From NCBI GenBank assembly GCA_020283715.1, contig JAIQCW010000238.1:1-24422 (forward strand): DNA of 24,422 bases, given 5' to 3'. Under the pieces are notes generated by a model. It did no database searches and was not told where the DNA came from. It saw only the letters and a program-made list of their open reading frames with translations. The first letter of the stretch is position 1; each line of letters starts with the position of its first letter. The translations under genes were made by a program, and so were the position numbers. This stretch comes from Cytauxzoon felis. Taxonomy: Eukaryota; Apicomplexa; Aconoidasida; Piroplasmida; Theileriidae. Of the stretch, positions 1-9,464 are shown piece after piece.

Positions 1-178
1 AGAAGCCTATGATACCTGGGAATGAATGTTGAACATGGAGGCTCATAATACACGAGATATGAAGCCTATAGATTTAATGTATATTAGCAATGTCAGTAAC
101 GAAGCTTTAAAGTCACATGATGTGGAAATGGCTATAAATTTTAAATGTAGTATTGTATACTAGGGGTATAGTAATAAA

Positions 179-1684
179 ATGTCGGAAAAGGGTGGAAGTG
201 ACGGTATAAAGAAGGCAGCTGCCTTCTTAGGAGGATTTATTCTTCCATTTCCTCTATACATAGTGGTTAATTTCTCTTCATTTGCCGTTGAAAGATTCCA
301 TCTACCACCAGATAAGATACCGTTATTCATCAACAAATTCTTCAGTTCTATGGAAATATCATGTTTAGTTGGTATGATGATCACATGTGCAATTGTTGTA
401 GTACTTAAAGATAATTCTTACATCCTATCAATCGTCAATATATGGCTCTTCTTCATTGTAGTTGTTATATTATTCGAGAATTATAATCATGGAGGTGATT
501 TCGGGAATATTAGCTTATATTACTGGATGGTGAATGTTTTAGGATTTGTATTAGGATATAATTATATCAGTAGCGCAAAGGTTTCGTCTGGAGAGGGACT
601 TTTTGTTATCCTTGGTCGATCACTCTCGGGGATTGTAGTCGTGATTTATCAAATGGGATTCTATTATATAGGATCCTATTATGGATTAGAGGATTTAGGC
701 CACCGGATGTTCATTTGGTTCTTTATTATGCTAATAATCGTTTCACTCTCCGCAGCTATAACCTGGACAGTCGGATACAAGGGCGGGAGTGGAAGTGATG
801 GAAGCTCTACGAAGAAATGTTGCTGTTGTTGTACATCATGCACGGAACAATGTTCCCATGAATGTACATGTTCCGAAAAATGTAATCAAAAGTGTTGTTG
901 CTGTTGTTCATCTTCTACATGTGAATCTAAAGACAAATGTTGTTGTTGTAAGAGTGATAGCAGTAGCAGCGGTGATGGTAGCATCGGCGAACTTATCCAG
1001 GAACCTCAAGCTATATCAGCCTTATTAATGTTCCCTATTAGCAATCCAATAGCTTATTCATTCAATCCATCGATTGCTCCATATCAATTCCTTGGTCTAG
1101 TAGATGGTTATAAGGTATCACTATTAGTTACATTCACAACATGTATACCATCATGTGTTTTCACTATATTAAAGTATGGAGTAGATGGTGGTAAATATGC
1201 ACCAGAGAATAAATGGAAATGCTGTTTAGTATATTACCATATGGCATGGTGCGCAATGTTGCCATTACTTTCCGCTGCTGTCATATGTCTAATTATGCTC
1301 CACTACCCATACTGTAGAATCTCTAGATACTTTTACAGGACTAAATTCAGAATATACCTCTTGTCTGTAACACTACAGCTCAGCAATGAGGTTATGTTAG
1401 GGATAGGAATGGGCGGTGTAGGAAATCAAGGCTGTAGTAGTAATGGTACTTTAGCAGCATTAAGTTTGTTACTAGCCTTCTTGACATTAGTGATTGGAAT
1501 GTTCATTTCAGATGGATACTTGAAGACTTATAGGAGATCCGATAGGGATCATTGGCCAACTAAAGGTTACACTAGATATAGGGGATTCAAATTTTGGTTT
1601 GGTAGTGGCGTAAAGGAGGCAAGAAAAACATTTAGAGAAATATTCACAAGAGATATGAGAAAACTACTCATGTTGTATGAATAA
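179..1684 (+). CDS. Multi-pass membrane protein with poly-cysteine loop
   Basis: This is an intronless 501-residue protein that starts at the first ATG after a short AT-rich leader. Hydrophobic segments lie near residues 13-34, 57-76, 81-99, 113-131, 140-164, 177-199, 279-296, 311-332, 349-374, 391-409 and 424-443, giving about eleven spans. Six spans, a long soluble loop and then five spans is the layout of equilibrative nucleoside transporters. It is also typical of piroplasm multi-transmembrane families (Tpr/Tar, mtm), but I see no diagnostic motif for any of them. The loop (about 200-275) has 20 cysteines within residues 214-257, including two runs of five and one of four, framed by Gly/Ser-rich stretches. 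The C-terminal tail is basic and probably cytosolic. The cysteine cluster could be palmitoylated or bind metal; that is inference. The lack of introns sets it apart from most neighbours. Function unknown. Confidence 0.8.
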   Translation: MSEKGGSDGIKKAAAFLGGFILPFPLYIVVNFSSFAVERFHLPPDKIPLFINKFFSSMEISCLVGMMITCAIVVVLKDNSYILSIVNIWLFFIVVVILFENYNHGGDFGNISLYYWMVNVLGFVLGYNYISSAKVSSGEGLFVILGRSLSGIVVVIYQMGFYYIGSYYGLEDLGHRMFIWFFIMLIIVSLSAAITWTVGYKGGSGSDGSSTKKCCCCCTSCTEQCSHECTCSEKCNQKCCCCCSSSTCESKDKCCCCKSDSSSSGDGSIGELIQEPQAISALLMFPISNPIAYSFNPSIAPYQFLGLVDGYKVSLLVTFTTCIPSCVFTILKYGVDGGKYAPENKWKCCLVYYHMAWCAMLPLLSAAVICLIMLHYPYCRISRYFYRTKFRIYLLSVTLQLSNEVMLGIGMGGVGNQGCSSNGTLAALSLLLAFLTLVIGMFISDGYLKTYRRSDRDHWPTKGYTRYRGFKFWFGSGVKEARKTFREIFTRDMRKLLMLYE

Positions 1685-2304
1685 ACACACGAATTGTATT
1701 TATAAACACATCAACTCAATGTAATATAAGATTTTAAACGCAGTCAATTGTCATTAGACATATTTAATTTAATCTATTATTTACTTATAGATCACTCTAT
1801 ATTCAATCTCTTTTAGTCCTGCCGTCAGCTCTTTTATTTACTTCCCCCTCCGCTTCCCTGAGATCAGCTACGGGTTCCACTTGAGGTCTAGTACTAACCA
1901 CCTTCATCGTAACCTTCCTTTCCATTGCATGGAGCCTTCTCTATTTAGTTGTCCCTCCGCTTCCCTGAGATCAGCTACGGGTAGTCCACTTCCACTTGAG
2001 GTTACATCCAACACGTCCTTAGCACAATCTTCCATCATTCCCATGATGGATGATCCATCACTACCTTCTTCACTACCTTCACTTCCGCCACGATCTCCGG
2101 GAGTGGCTTTACTCTTTAGAGATAGATAATTAAAAGAGCTGACGGCAGGATGGACCTCAGGTGGAACGCCTAGTGGAAGTGTATTTTGATTGTAACCTCA
2201 TGTGTATAGCTCTCTGCAAAACCAACGGTCGACTAACATCAGGTTAGCATCATTTATATAAAATGAATTTATGGTGATTAAATTTATTTAATGACATTAA
2301 TTTT
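1685..2304. other. Convergent 3' intergenic region carrying a repeat element
   Basis: This is the space between two convergent genes, the membrane protein (+) and the GRAM/VASt gene (-). Both edges are AT-rich and unremarkable. The middle, about 1817-2180, is clearly more GC-rich and is a copy of the dispersed element described separately. No gene is supported: the 82-codon frame on the plus strand is antisense to the element's peptide-like frame. Confidence 0.7.
1817..2150 (-). repeat. Dispersed element copy A with inverted ends
   Basis: This is a 334-bp GC-richer block bounded by a perfect 20-bp inverted repeat: 1817-1836 is the reverse complement of 2131-2150. Read on the minus strand it encodes most of the peptide module found inside the neighbouring GRAM/VASt gene (key words YLSLKSKATPGDRG, SSIMGMMED, VADLREAEG). 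The frame is broken once near the middle. The stretch around 2004-2066 differs from 6434-6496 inside that gene at about one base. It lies some 150 bp beyond that gene's stop codon, in the same sense. No target-site duplication is obvious. The edges may extend to about 2180. Confidence 0.75.
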
Positions 2305-5300
2305 TCATCGGTTATAAATGAGGTAGAGTGGATTGAATTTGAGATTTTTGAAATACCAGAGAATGCTACCGATACCGATTATAATAATTAATTTTTTATA
2401 ATTATGGTAATCATTAATGATTACATCTTGTTTAATTGAGATATTATTATTATTATCACGTGTATATTTATCATGGCAGAGTATTTTTACTGCATTATTG
2501 AATTTTTTAATAGCTTCATTTGTGATTATATTATTGAACATTGTAAATTTATTGAAAATCACATTACATTCTACTCTAATATTAATGTATGGATTATTAT
2601 TAATCTCTAATTTAGTAGCTGTAATACGAAATATTGTATAGAATAATTTACAAAAGGGTAAATTATCTACATTATTTATACTCTGATATATAAAGATTTT
2701 ATTACCTATCAATGCATACTTAATATCCTCATTTGATATACCATTTATACTCTTGATGAATTTTAAACTGGAATTGTTATTAATTTTAAATCTATATCGT
2801 AATTTTCTATTTTGATATTGTATTCCTTCATCCTTTACCCCATTTTCATCCTTCACCCCATCTTCTTCATCACCCCATATAAATTCAACATCGTCTAAAT
2901 CACCCTTGAAATCAAATGCTAAATTATCCAATCTAGTTTGACATATAGGTGATGTATGATGTATATTTGATTTAAATCGATGAACGAAATCAGATAATTT
3001 TAAATTTATATTGTCATTGAATATAATAAAAGGTAATGGCTCCAATGTACCGAAATATGACTCTAATTGCACCCTATATTTAATCATACTCGTATCATAT
3101 CCACTCGAGGTTATAACCTTGTCTCCATCTGAGGTCTTCCACTCGCCGTGGTGGCTTCTTCCCTTTACCTCCCCTTCCAGCTCCCGTAGATCGCTTCCAG
3201 GTGTCAATTCATCAATAGATTTAGATAATACATTATAAATCCTCTTTATATTCTTGAGTGAATAAAATATATACTCGTCTCCATTCTTTAAAATTATTCT
3301 CATTTTATACGGCAATACTTTATTCGGCCTCAAAATTAATAAATTTACATCGTATATGCTAATTAATACCCTAGTATTGTATCCAAAAATATTATTGTCA
3401 TTAAAGGCTGAATAGAAACCAATCGAATCTTCCGTAATGTACATTGTACCATGCAACAATATCTTTTTTACCAATGCACACCTAATCTCGTGATTTACAG
3501 CCGCCTTTAATCCCAATTTACTCAAAATTAACGAGCTTCTCAACAACTTTGATGATGACGGAAGAGGATGTTCCGAACGTAGTGAGGGAAGTTCCGAGTG
3601 CAACGAGGATGAAGGATATTCCGAGTGAAACGAGGATGGTGGAGGGAGATGGGATGAAGGTGGTGGGAGGGTAGAGGTGGTGCATGGAACATCAGGTGTA
3701 TTGATTTCATTCGTGGTATTGATGATCTTCGATGTATTGATTGTATTCGTTGCATTCGAAGTACTTCCTGACTTCTCATCATCCATAACTACCCTCCCTC
3801 CAACATCCAAATGTGTAATTGTATTAACATTAGATAATCTATACCAGGGATAATAGTTTTCATGACCGTCCATAAACTTAATAAATTTAGCAGGAAACCA
3901 ACGATTAATTATATTTTTATTGGGATAATTAACCCCACATACCCCATCATTCTGCCCCACATCATCAGAATGGTTTGTGATGACATGACCATACCATAAA
4001 GGAGTACATCCGGCGATTTTGACATGTATATAATCACCTTTTTTAAATGAAAAGTTATATTTATCTTCTTTATAATTAGCATTGGATATAACAATCATTT
4101 CAATACCCTTGAATAATTCATTAATAGTATAACTTGTATTAATTGGCTTAATGTCATGCAGAAATTTAACCTGTTTCAATTCATCTGTACCTATAAATGG
4201 TACTAGTATATTTATCCAATTATCATTATCATTATATATACCTATACACTCATCACATAATAATACCGATGATTCTATACATGAATGTATCATCCCATCT
4301 ATTATATCCTGTATCCCAATCATCAACTCATCTCTATCATCTGAATCATGGGGCTGAACCCCACTATAACGCTTAAAGTAGTGTTCATGGGGTTTTTTAA
4401 TGAATGATGATGGGAATATTGTTGATATGAGGTTATATAAATTATAATAATGAAGCTCTTGGGTTTTATGATGATTCATTAATATAATGAAGAAGTTATA
4501 AATTGATGAATTACCAATTTTATAATCCTTGAAACTATTACAATTTGATAATTTACCAAATCTATTATGATGATAACGATACATTTGATAACACACATCA
4601 CGAAGATACTCATATACCCTCTTTATAGTAGAACGGAGTGAAGAAAATAGTTCCGACGAAGGAGGAACTATCGACGAGCGTAGCGACGAGGGACGAAGTT
4701 CCGAATGAAATGAGGATGGACCTTCTGAACGTAGTGATGAGGGATGTTCCGAACATAGTGAGGAACGAGGAATTTTCTCCGATTGTAATGAGGAAGAAAG
4801 GAATTTTCTACGAGTATAACGAGGAAAATTCTTCGAGGAAGGAAAATTCTCCGAGTGAAGCGAGGGAGGAAAATTCGTCGCAGTAGGAATATTCTCCGAT
4901 TGTAATGAGGAAGATGGAAGATGACTACCTTCAGGATGACTATTTTCAGGACGTGAAGTATTTTCAGATGGACATTCATCACATCGACTCTCAGAACTAC
5001 TTTCATCACATTGACCCTCAAAATGTAATTCACCCTTGGTTGATATATCAAAATTACAGAAATTCAACACCTTCTTCCCACTTACTCCCTCACTTCCTCG
5101 GTCGTCGTCAGTGTCTTCGACACTTCCTCCTCTTCCTCCTCCTATGTCGTCGGACGATCCATCTTCAATGATATAGGCGTTGAATAAATTACCTAGAGAT
5201 ACATTAACGTTTAGAAATAATATACAGTAATCAACTAGATGATTTATAGAGTGTTGTTGTAGTGTATAAATATTATTTGGATAATTTAATTTGAAATCAT

Positions 5301-7167
5301 TCAATAAATTAATCATATCTGAATCAAATTTATGTATACCATCAATTGTAATATCATATTGATAATGTACAACACTTAATTGTTCAATATAATTAGTATA
5401 ACGTATAAAATCACGTGAATCATTAAATAATGACATGATTAATCTATAGTTTTTTTCACGTGTCTTATTATTACCATTACCAGTACATTTACAATATTTC
5501 AATACATTATTAATACTCTCTATAGAGTCATCCATCTTGTCCAAATTCAAAGTTGCAGCCCCATTATTTAATGAAAATTTCTTTATAGAGTCATTCATCA
5601 TCCCCAACTTCAAAGTTGCAGCCCCATTATTTAATGAAAATTTCTTTATAGAGTCATCCAAATTCTTCTCAAGCTTATTCAATTTAGATAAAGATTTATT
5701 ATAATTATAAATTATAGTTGAATATTTATTTATATACTTCTTTAAATTAAATTTCATATCATATAATAACATGTTCGTCCTTAATAACAACTCATTTAAA
5801 TCATTTAGAATATTATTTATCATAACATCAAATTTATTTAATAAATATATCTCAATATTTAATAATTCCATAATAAATAATAATAACCTTTCTAAATCTA
5901 TAAATAATTTATATAATAATTTTATATTTATATCATCATTATAACCACTATAATTTTCCATAGTACTAATAAATCCATCATCAATATTTATACAATCCAA
6001 TGACCATACATCATCTAATGATATACTCAAAGGTAAATTATACTCTTGCCTTAAAGTTTTAAAATACATGAATGAATTAATACATTCATTCCTATCATCT
6101 GATGAAGAATTACAAACTGAATCCAATGATAGATGAAGATCGAGAGTTCCATCACACTCAGTCGCTGATACAACTGAGGTCTTTCCACTAGGCGTTCCAC
6201 CTGAGGTCGTCCTGCAGACAGCTCTTCTATTTACTTCCCCCTCCGCTTCCCTGAGATCAGCTGCAGGTTCTCCACCTGAGGTTACATTCAACACATCCTT
6301 AGCACCATCTTCCATCATTCCCATGATGGATGATCCATCACTACCTTCTACTCTTCCACTAGGCGTGGAGCCTTCTCTATTTAGTTGTCCCTCCGCTTCC
6401 CTGAGATCAGCTACGGGTAGTCCACTCGAGGTTACATCCAACACATCCTTAGCACAATCTTCCATCATTCCCATGATGGATGATCCATCACTACCTTCTC
6501 TACCGCCACGATCTCTGGGAGTGGCTTTACTCTTTAGAGATAGGTAATTGGAAGAAGCCTCCACGGCAGTGGGATCAGAGGATGTAACCTCGGTGGAGAT
6601 CTGTTCTTCCGGGTTAACATATTTAGTTTCTCCGGGTAGAATTCTTGTTCTTAGGGGTTGAACATCTCCGTTCTTCCGGGTTGACAAATCCTGTTCCTCC
6701 TCATTAACTTCGCCACGATCTCCGGGAGTGGCTATGCTCTTTAGAGATAGGTAATTAAGAGAGCTGACGGCAGGACCAACGGTGGAGGCGAGTGGAACAG
6801 ACGTGGATTGAACTTCAGGTGGAGAACTTTCAGCAAGATCTATTGTCGATATCCTGCCGTCAGCTTCTTTATTTATTTCCCCCTCACGCTCCCGTAGATC
6901 GCTCTCGGGTGTTTTATTTGAGGTTACATCATCTGTATCTTCAACAGTTCCATAATACTTCTTCAAATGTATTTTGATAGTATCAATTCGATGTAAGAGT
7001 TCAAGTGATGTATTAAATACACTTGTATTATCTAAACGTTGTATATCTTTAGTATGCGATAAAAGATAAGGTAATCTATCAATAATACGTTTAGAATTTG
7101 TATAATTTAATTCATAAACCTTTTCTAAGAATAATAAATTACTATCAACATTTAAATTAAGAACCAT
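2305..7167 (-). CDS. SH3-GRAM-VASt membrane-anchored protein, Lam/GRAMD1-like
   Basis: Intronless, 1,620 residues. The open frame extends five codons upstream to a TTG, but the first ATG is at 7167. Residues about 1022-1098 look like an SH3 fold (FSFKKGD, PLWYGHV, RWFPAKFIKF). About 1210-1320 reads as a GRAM domain (GTMYITEDSIGFYSAF, then an ISIYDV strand). About 1360-1570 fits a VASt/StART-like lipid-binding domain. One hydrophobic helix near 1590-1610 ends the protein. GRAM-VASt-TM is the order of Lam/Ysp/GRAMD1 (Aster) proteins, which move sterols at ER contact sites. The helical region at about 420-665 could be a divergent BAR-like domain, but I cannot show it. Linkers are filled with repeats: element-derived modules near 100-350 and about 1325-1350, a 21-residue tandem repeat near 505-548, and Ser-Ser-Leu-Arg-Ser-Glu-like runs near 755-850 and 1175-1205. 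Lipid transfer is inferred from domain order. Confidence 0.75.
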   Translation of the reverse strand: MVLNLNVDSNLLFLEKVYELNYTNSKRIIDRLPYLLSHTKDIQRLDNTSVFNTSLELLHRIDTIKIHLKKYYGTVEDTDDVTSNKTPESDLREREGEINKEADGRISTIDLAESSPPEVQSTSVPLASTVGPAVSSLNYLSLKSIATPGDRGEVNEEEQDLSTRKNGDVQPLRTRILPGETKYVNPEEQISTEVTSSDPTAVEASSNYLSLKSKATPRDRGGREGSDGSSIMGMMEDCAKDVLDVTSSGLPVADLREAEGQLNREGSTPSGRVEGSDGSSIMGMMEDGAKDVLNVTSGGEPAADLREAEGEVNRRAVCRTTSGGTPSGKTSVVSATECDGTLDLHLSLDSVCNSSSDDRNECINSFMYFKTLRQEYNLPLSISLDDVWSLDCINIDDGFISTMENYSGYNDDINIKLLYKLFIDLERLLLFIMELLNIEIYLLNKFDVMINNILNDLNELLLRTNMLLYDMKFNLKKYINKYSTIIYNYNKSLSKLNKLEKNLDDSIKKFSLNNGAATLKLGMMNDSIKKFSLNNGAATLNLDKMDDSIESINNVLKYCKCTGNGNNKTREKNYRLIMSLFNDSRDFIRYTNYIEQLSVVHYQYDITIDGIHKFDSDMINLLNDFKLNYPNNIYTLQQHSINHLVDYCILFLNVNVSLGNLFNAYIIEDGSSDDIGGGRGGSVEDTDDDRGSEGVSGKKVLNFCNFDISTKGELHFEGQCDESSSESRCDECPSENTSRPENSHPEGSHLPSSSLQSENIPTATNFPPSLHSENFPSSKNFPRYTRRKFLSSSLQSEKIPRSSLCSEHPSSLRSEGPSSFHSELRPSSLRSSIVPPSSELFSSLRSTIKRVYEYLRDVCYQMYRYHHNRFGKLSNCNSFKDYKIGNSSIYNFFIILMNHHKTQELHYYNLYNLISTIFPSSFIKKPHEHYFKRYSGVQPHDSDDRDELMIGIQDIIDGMIHSCIESSVLLCDECIGIYNDNDNWINILVPFIGTDELKQVKFLHDIKPINTSYTINELFKGIEMIVISNANYKEDKYNFSFKKGDYIHVKIAGCTPLWYGHVITNHSDDVGQNDGVCGVNYPNKNIINRWFPAKFIKFMDGHENYYPWYRLSNVNTITHLDVGGRVVMDDEKSGSTSNATNTINTSKIINTTNEINTPDVPCTTSTLPPPSSHLPPPSSFHSEYPSSSLHSELPSLRSEHPLPSSSKLLRSSLILSKLGLKAAVNHEIRCALVKKILLHGTMYITEDSIGFYSAFNDNNIFGYNTRVLISIYDVNLLILRPNKVLPYKMRIILKNGDEYIFYSLKNIKRIYNVLSKSIDELTPGSDLRELEGEVKGRSHHGEWKTSDGDKVITSSGYDTSMIKYRVQLESYFGTLEPLPFIIFNDNINLKLSDFVHRFKSNIHHTSPICQTRLDNLAFDFKGDLDDVEFIWGDEEDGVKDENGVKDEGIQYQNRKLRYRFKINNNSSLKFIKSINGISNEDIKYALIGNKIFIYQSINNVDNLPFCKLFYTIFRITATKLEINNNPYINIRVECNVIFNKFTMFNNIITNEAIKKFNNAVKILCHDKYTRDNNNNISIKQDVIINDYHNYKKLIIIIGIGSILWYFKNLKFNPLYLIYNR
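3117..3206 (-). repeat. Partial dispersed element between GRAM and VASt domains
   Basis: A GC-richer in-frame block that encodes a diverged form of the element's DLRE-LEGEV motif. It contains a CACTCGCCGTGGTGGC stretch also seen, with small changes, at 6560-6575 and in the MCM8 last intron. It falls in the linker after the GRAM domain, so the folded domains are spared. Confidence 0.6.
3555..3650 (-). repeat. Ser-Ser-Leu-Arg-Ser-Glu minisatellite, short tract
   Basis: Imperfect tandem units around GTAGTGAGGGAAGTTCCGAG (plus strand) encode S-L-R/H-S-E words on the minus strand. The same unit recurs at 4630-4905 in this gene and in the long intron of the phosphodiesterase gene. It lies in the linker between the SH3-like and GRAM domains. 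Confidence 0.65.
4630..4905 (-). repeat. Ser-Ser-Leu-Arg-Ser-Glu minisatellite, long tract
   Basis: About 275 bp of imperfect units built on TTCCGAACGTAGTGAGGA (plus strand), encoding repeated S-S-L-R/H/Q-S-E words with interspersed F-P-S on the minus strand. The reading frame stays open throughout. This gives a long polar, probably disordered linker between two helical regions of the host protein. Confidence 0.7.
5525..5660 (-). repeat. 63-bp tandem repeat encoding 21-residue units
   Basis: GAGTCA anchors at 5525, 5588 and 5651 are exactly 63 bp apart, giving two full units and the start of a third. Each unit encodes 21 residues beginning DSIKKFSLNNGAATL. The period is a multiple of three, so the frame is kept. 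It sits in the helical, asparagine-rich region of the GRAM/VASt protein. Confidence 0.85.
6207..6912 (-). repeat. In-frame cluster of dispersed element copies (B-E)
   Basis: The N-terminal quarter of the GRAM/VASt gene carries several element modules. The TCCTGCCGTCAGCT-like end occurs near 6209 (degenerate), at 6759-6775 (inverted) and at 6855. Two copies of the SSIMGMMED...DLREAEG module lie at about 6230-6350 and 6375-6500. Two YLSLKS...TP-DRG modules lie at about 6505-6550 and 6710-6755. All are read in frame as protein, so this stretch looks built by repeated insertion or unequal exchange of the same element. Confidence 0.75.
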
Positions 7168-7713
7168 TTTATGATACCACAAGGGTTATTAAATTTATAA
7201 AATTAATGTAAAACTGCATTTATATAGAAAATACATTTTACAATAAATAAATAAAAATACTAATATACATGAAAATATAATTTTAAAAATTTATATACAG
7301 TAAAAATAAATTAACGTCTCTTAACTTTTATGATCCAATACAACATAAGCTTCATATGATACGTACCATTATATAAATTACACTATATATAATTAATATC
7401 TTATTTAGATCCAATTATAATTTAATATAAATATTTTAATATTAATTTAATTTAATATTAAATTATATACATTTTATAAAATTTTTATATTTTAATCTCA
7501 ACGTTATGATCTTCTACCATAATCAACACATCTAAACCACTCTAATTTAAACACATTATCTACTTGAAACTTAATATATAATAATATTCTATTATTAGAT
7601 GCTTTAATGTAGCAACATGTCATGATAACCCATAATTGATGTGTTGACTGAGCTTAAATGACATCACTTAAATAACATTAAATAAGATAGTTTACATGCA
7701 TAAAATACACTAA
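7168..7713. promoter_or_regulatory. Divergent promoter region, GRAM/VASt gene and bS18m
   Basis: A 546-bp very AT-rich spacer between two start codons pointing away from each other, so both promoters must lie here. CATGCA at 7695-7700 is TGCATG on the minus strand, a known ApiAP2 recognition core in Plasmodium, and lies just before the bS18m start; relevance here is inference. I see no further gene. Confidence 0.5.
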
Positions 7714-9066
7714 ATGTTTCTATATTTACGGCATTTTGCCTCCAAAGCATCTAAATTAAAACTAAAGGATAATAATGTCTCTAAAAATTTTGAGCTGCTC
7801 TTTGGTAATACACAAAATAAAAAGGTATAGACTCAAATGATATAATAACATACTTCAATAGATAAGTAAAGAAGGGACATTTGATGCACTTTATCAAGAA
7901 TGTATGTCTGATATATATAAAAGGAGAGCAGAAGCTGATGATTATTCTGATGAAACTAAGGAATCACCTGAAATCGCAGAGTTAACAGCTAAAGAACTTC
8001 AAATTACACGTTCTATATTCAAGAGAGTTGATCCTTTAAAGAAGGTAAAATTTCATATATACACATTTATTCATTAAAATTTAGCTCGTACCGAGACTTG
8101 AGAATAAAGATGATTATATTGATCCTTATTGGGATCCATTTAGGAAAGTTGACAATTTGAAGATACAATTAGCCTCTGAATTCACTGATTTAGCAAGGTT
8201 AGTATGAAATATACTTAACATCAGACTCTAATTCTCTATTCCACAACGACTATTTTGAGTCTTCTACTATAATCATACCTCATTCAATTCTTACTTAGAT
8301 TGGTTAGTAGTGCAGAAGCGCGTAAATATCGAATGATGATACGTGAAACCTTACAGCAACATGAAAAATTTTCTCATTCATCATATGTTGATGATAAAGA
8401 GGTATTTTTATTTATATAAATGAATTGAGTTCATCTTAATAGGATGATGAAGATATAAAACCACATGATGTACATGAACGTTTTTGGGATCCTGATATTG
8501 ATAAGAGATTGGTATTGCGTAATAATCTTCGTCCATTCTGCTGGAGAGGTATAGTATTATTATATGACTTCATTAGATATATAACAATAGATCTACATGT
8601 ATTACATAATTTTGTTGCTGAAAATGGTCAAATACTACCTAGAAGATTAACTTTTGCTACTAGGAAACAACAACGTCAAATTTTCAAGGCTATTAAAATC
8701 GCAAGACAGATGGCATTATTCCCTTATGATTGGCGTCCTCGTTATAGGGATAGAATACCATTAATGGATCCTAGACAGGTGATTATAAATTTTTAATCTT
8801 GATATATTTATATAGTATTTGGCTGATGAATTATATCATCGTTACAAGACTTTTGGTGATTTAAGAGCAAAGGCTATGATAAATATTATAATGAAGAGAT
8901 ATCCAGATGTTAATAATTTTAGGTGAGTATAATAGTGATTATTTGATGTATCAATTATAGATATTTAAGATATGAAGCTAAGAAATATGAACAATACATT
9001 AAAAATAAGGATGATATAGACTTTGCTTCAATATTAAATGATTATAAGAATAATAATAATGATTAA
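7714..9066 (+). CDS. Mitochondrial small-subunit ribosomal protein bS18m
   Basis: Seven exons (7714-7824, 7862-8044, 8085-8197, 8299-8401, 8443-8778, 8816-8922, 8961-9066) join in frame to 352 residues; all junctions are GT/AG. Residues about 193-270 match bacterial-type S18: RPFC near 200, then ILPRRLT near 235 followed by a basic helix and ARQMALFPY near 257-265. The first exon begins MFLYLRHFASKASKLKLKD, a basic amphipathic leader typical of mitochondrial import, so I place it in the mitoribosome rather than the apicoplast or cytosol. Bacterial S18 is about 75 residues, so the long N- and C-terminal extensions are lineage-specific additions, as is common in apicomplexan mitoribosomes. Exon boundaries are read by eye; the S18 core within exon 5 is certain regardless. 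Confidence 0.85.
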
Positions 9067-9464
9067 TAATATATTTAATTTATAATGAACTTTGGTGTGT
9101 ATAGTATATATGACCCCAACCCCTACATGTGTAGAGTAATAGGATATATATAAGTAAGAGGTGTAATGATAAAATTTAAATCTAGACATAATTTGTTGTA
9201 TATGAAATAATTATATTATTGTTTAAATCATGATATAATTTTATATATATTTAATAAAATGTGTAAAATTATTATACTGTATTGGATAATATTTAATGTA
9301 TTATAATAGATAACAAGAGTATAGACATGATACACATTATAATTAATTCAATATTTATAAACTGTAATTGTTTATTAACATATATTATATTTTAAAAGTG
9401 ATTATATATATGTCTTTTCTTTATTTTAAAAAAAAATAATCATCTTCAACCTAAAAAAAAAGAA
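9067..9464. other. AT-rich intergenic spacer
   Basis: Between the bS18m stop and the phosphodiesterase start, both on the plus strand. It holds poly-A/T runs and simple TA-rich stretches and presumably includes the PDE promoter. No ORF, RNA gene or repeat element is apparent. Confidence 0.6.

Noticed and set aside
26..163. 45-codon plus-strand open frame at the left edge
   Set aside because: Could be the last exon of an upstream gene, but it is short, has no recognisable sequence and an in-frame TGA precedes it. Not enough to call.
1881..2129. 82-codon plus-strand frame between the first two genes
   Set aside because: Antisense to the repeat element's peptide-like frame; an equivalent shadow occurs at 6323-6547 opposite the real gene.
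4638..5171. Open frames on both strands within the GRAM/VASt gene
   Set aside because: They are shadows produced by repeat composition; the 1,620-residue minus-strand frame carries the recognisable domains.
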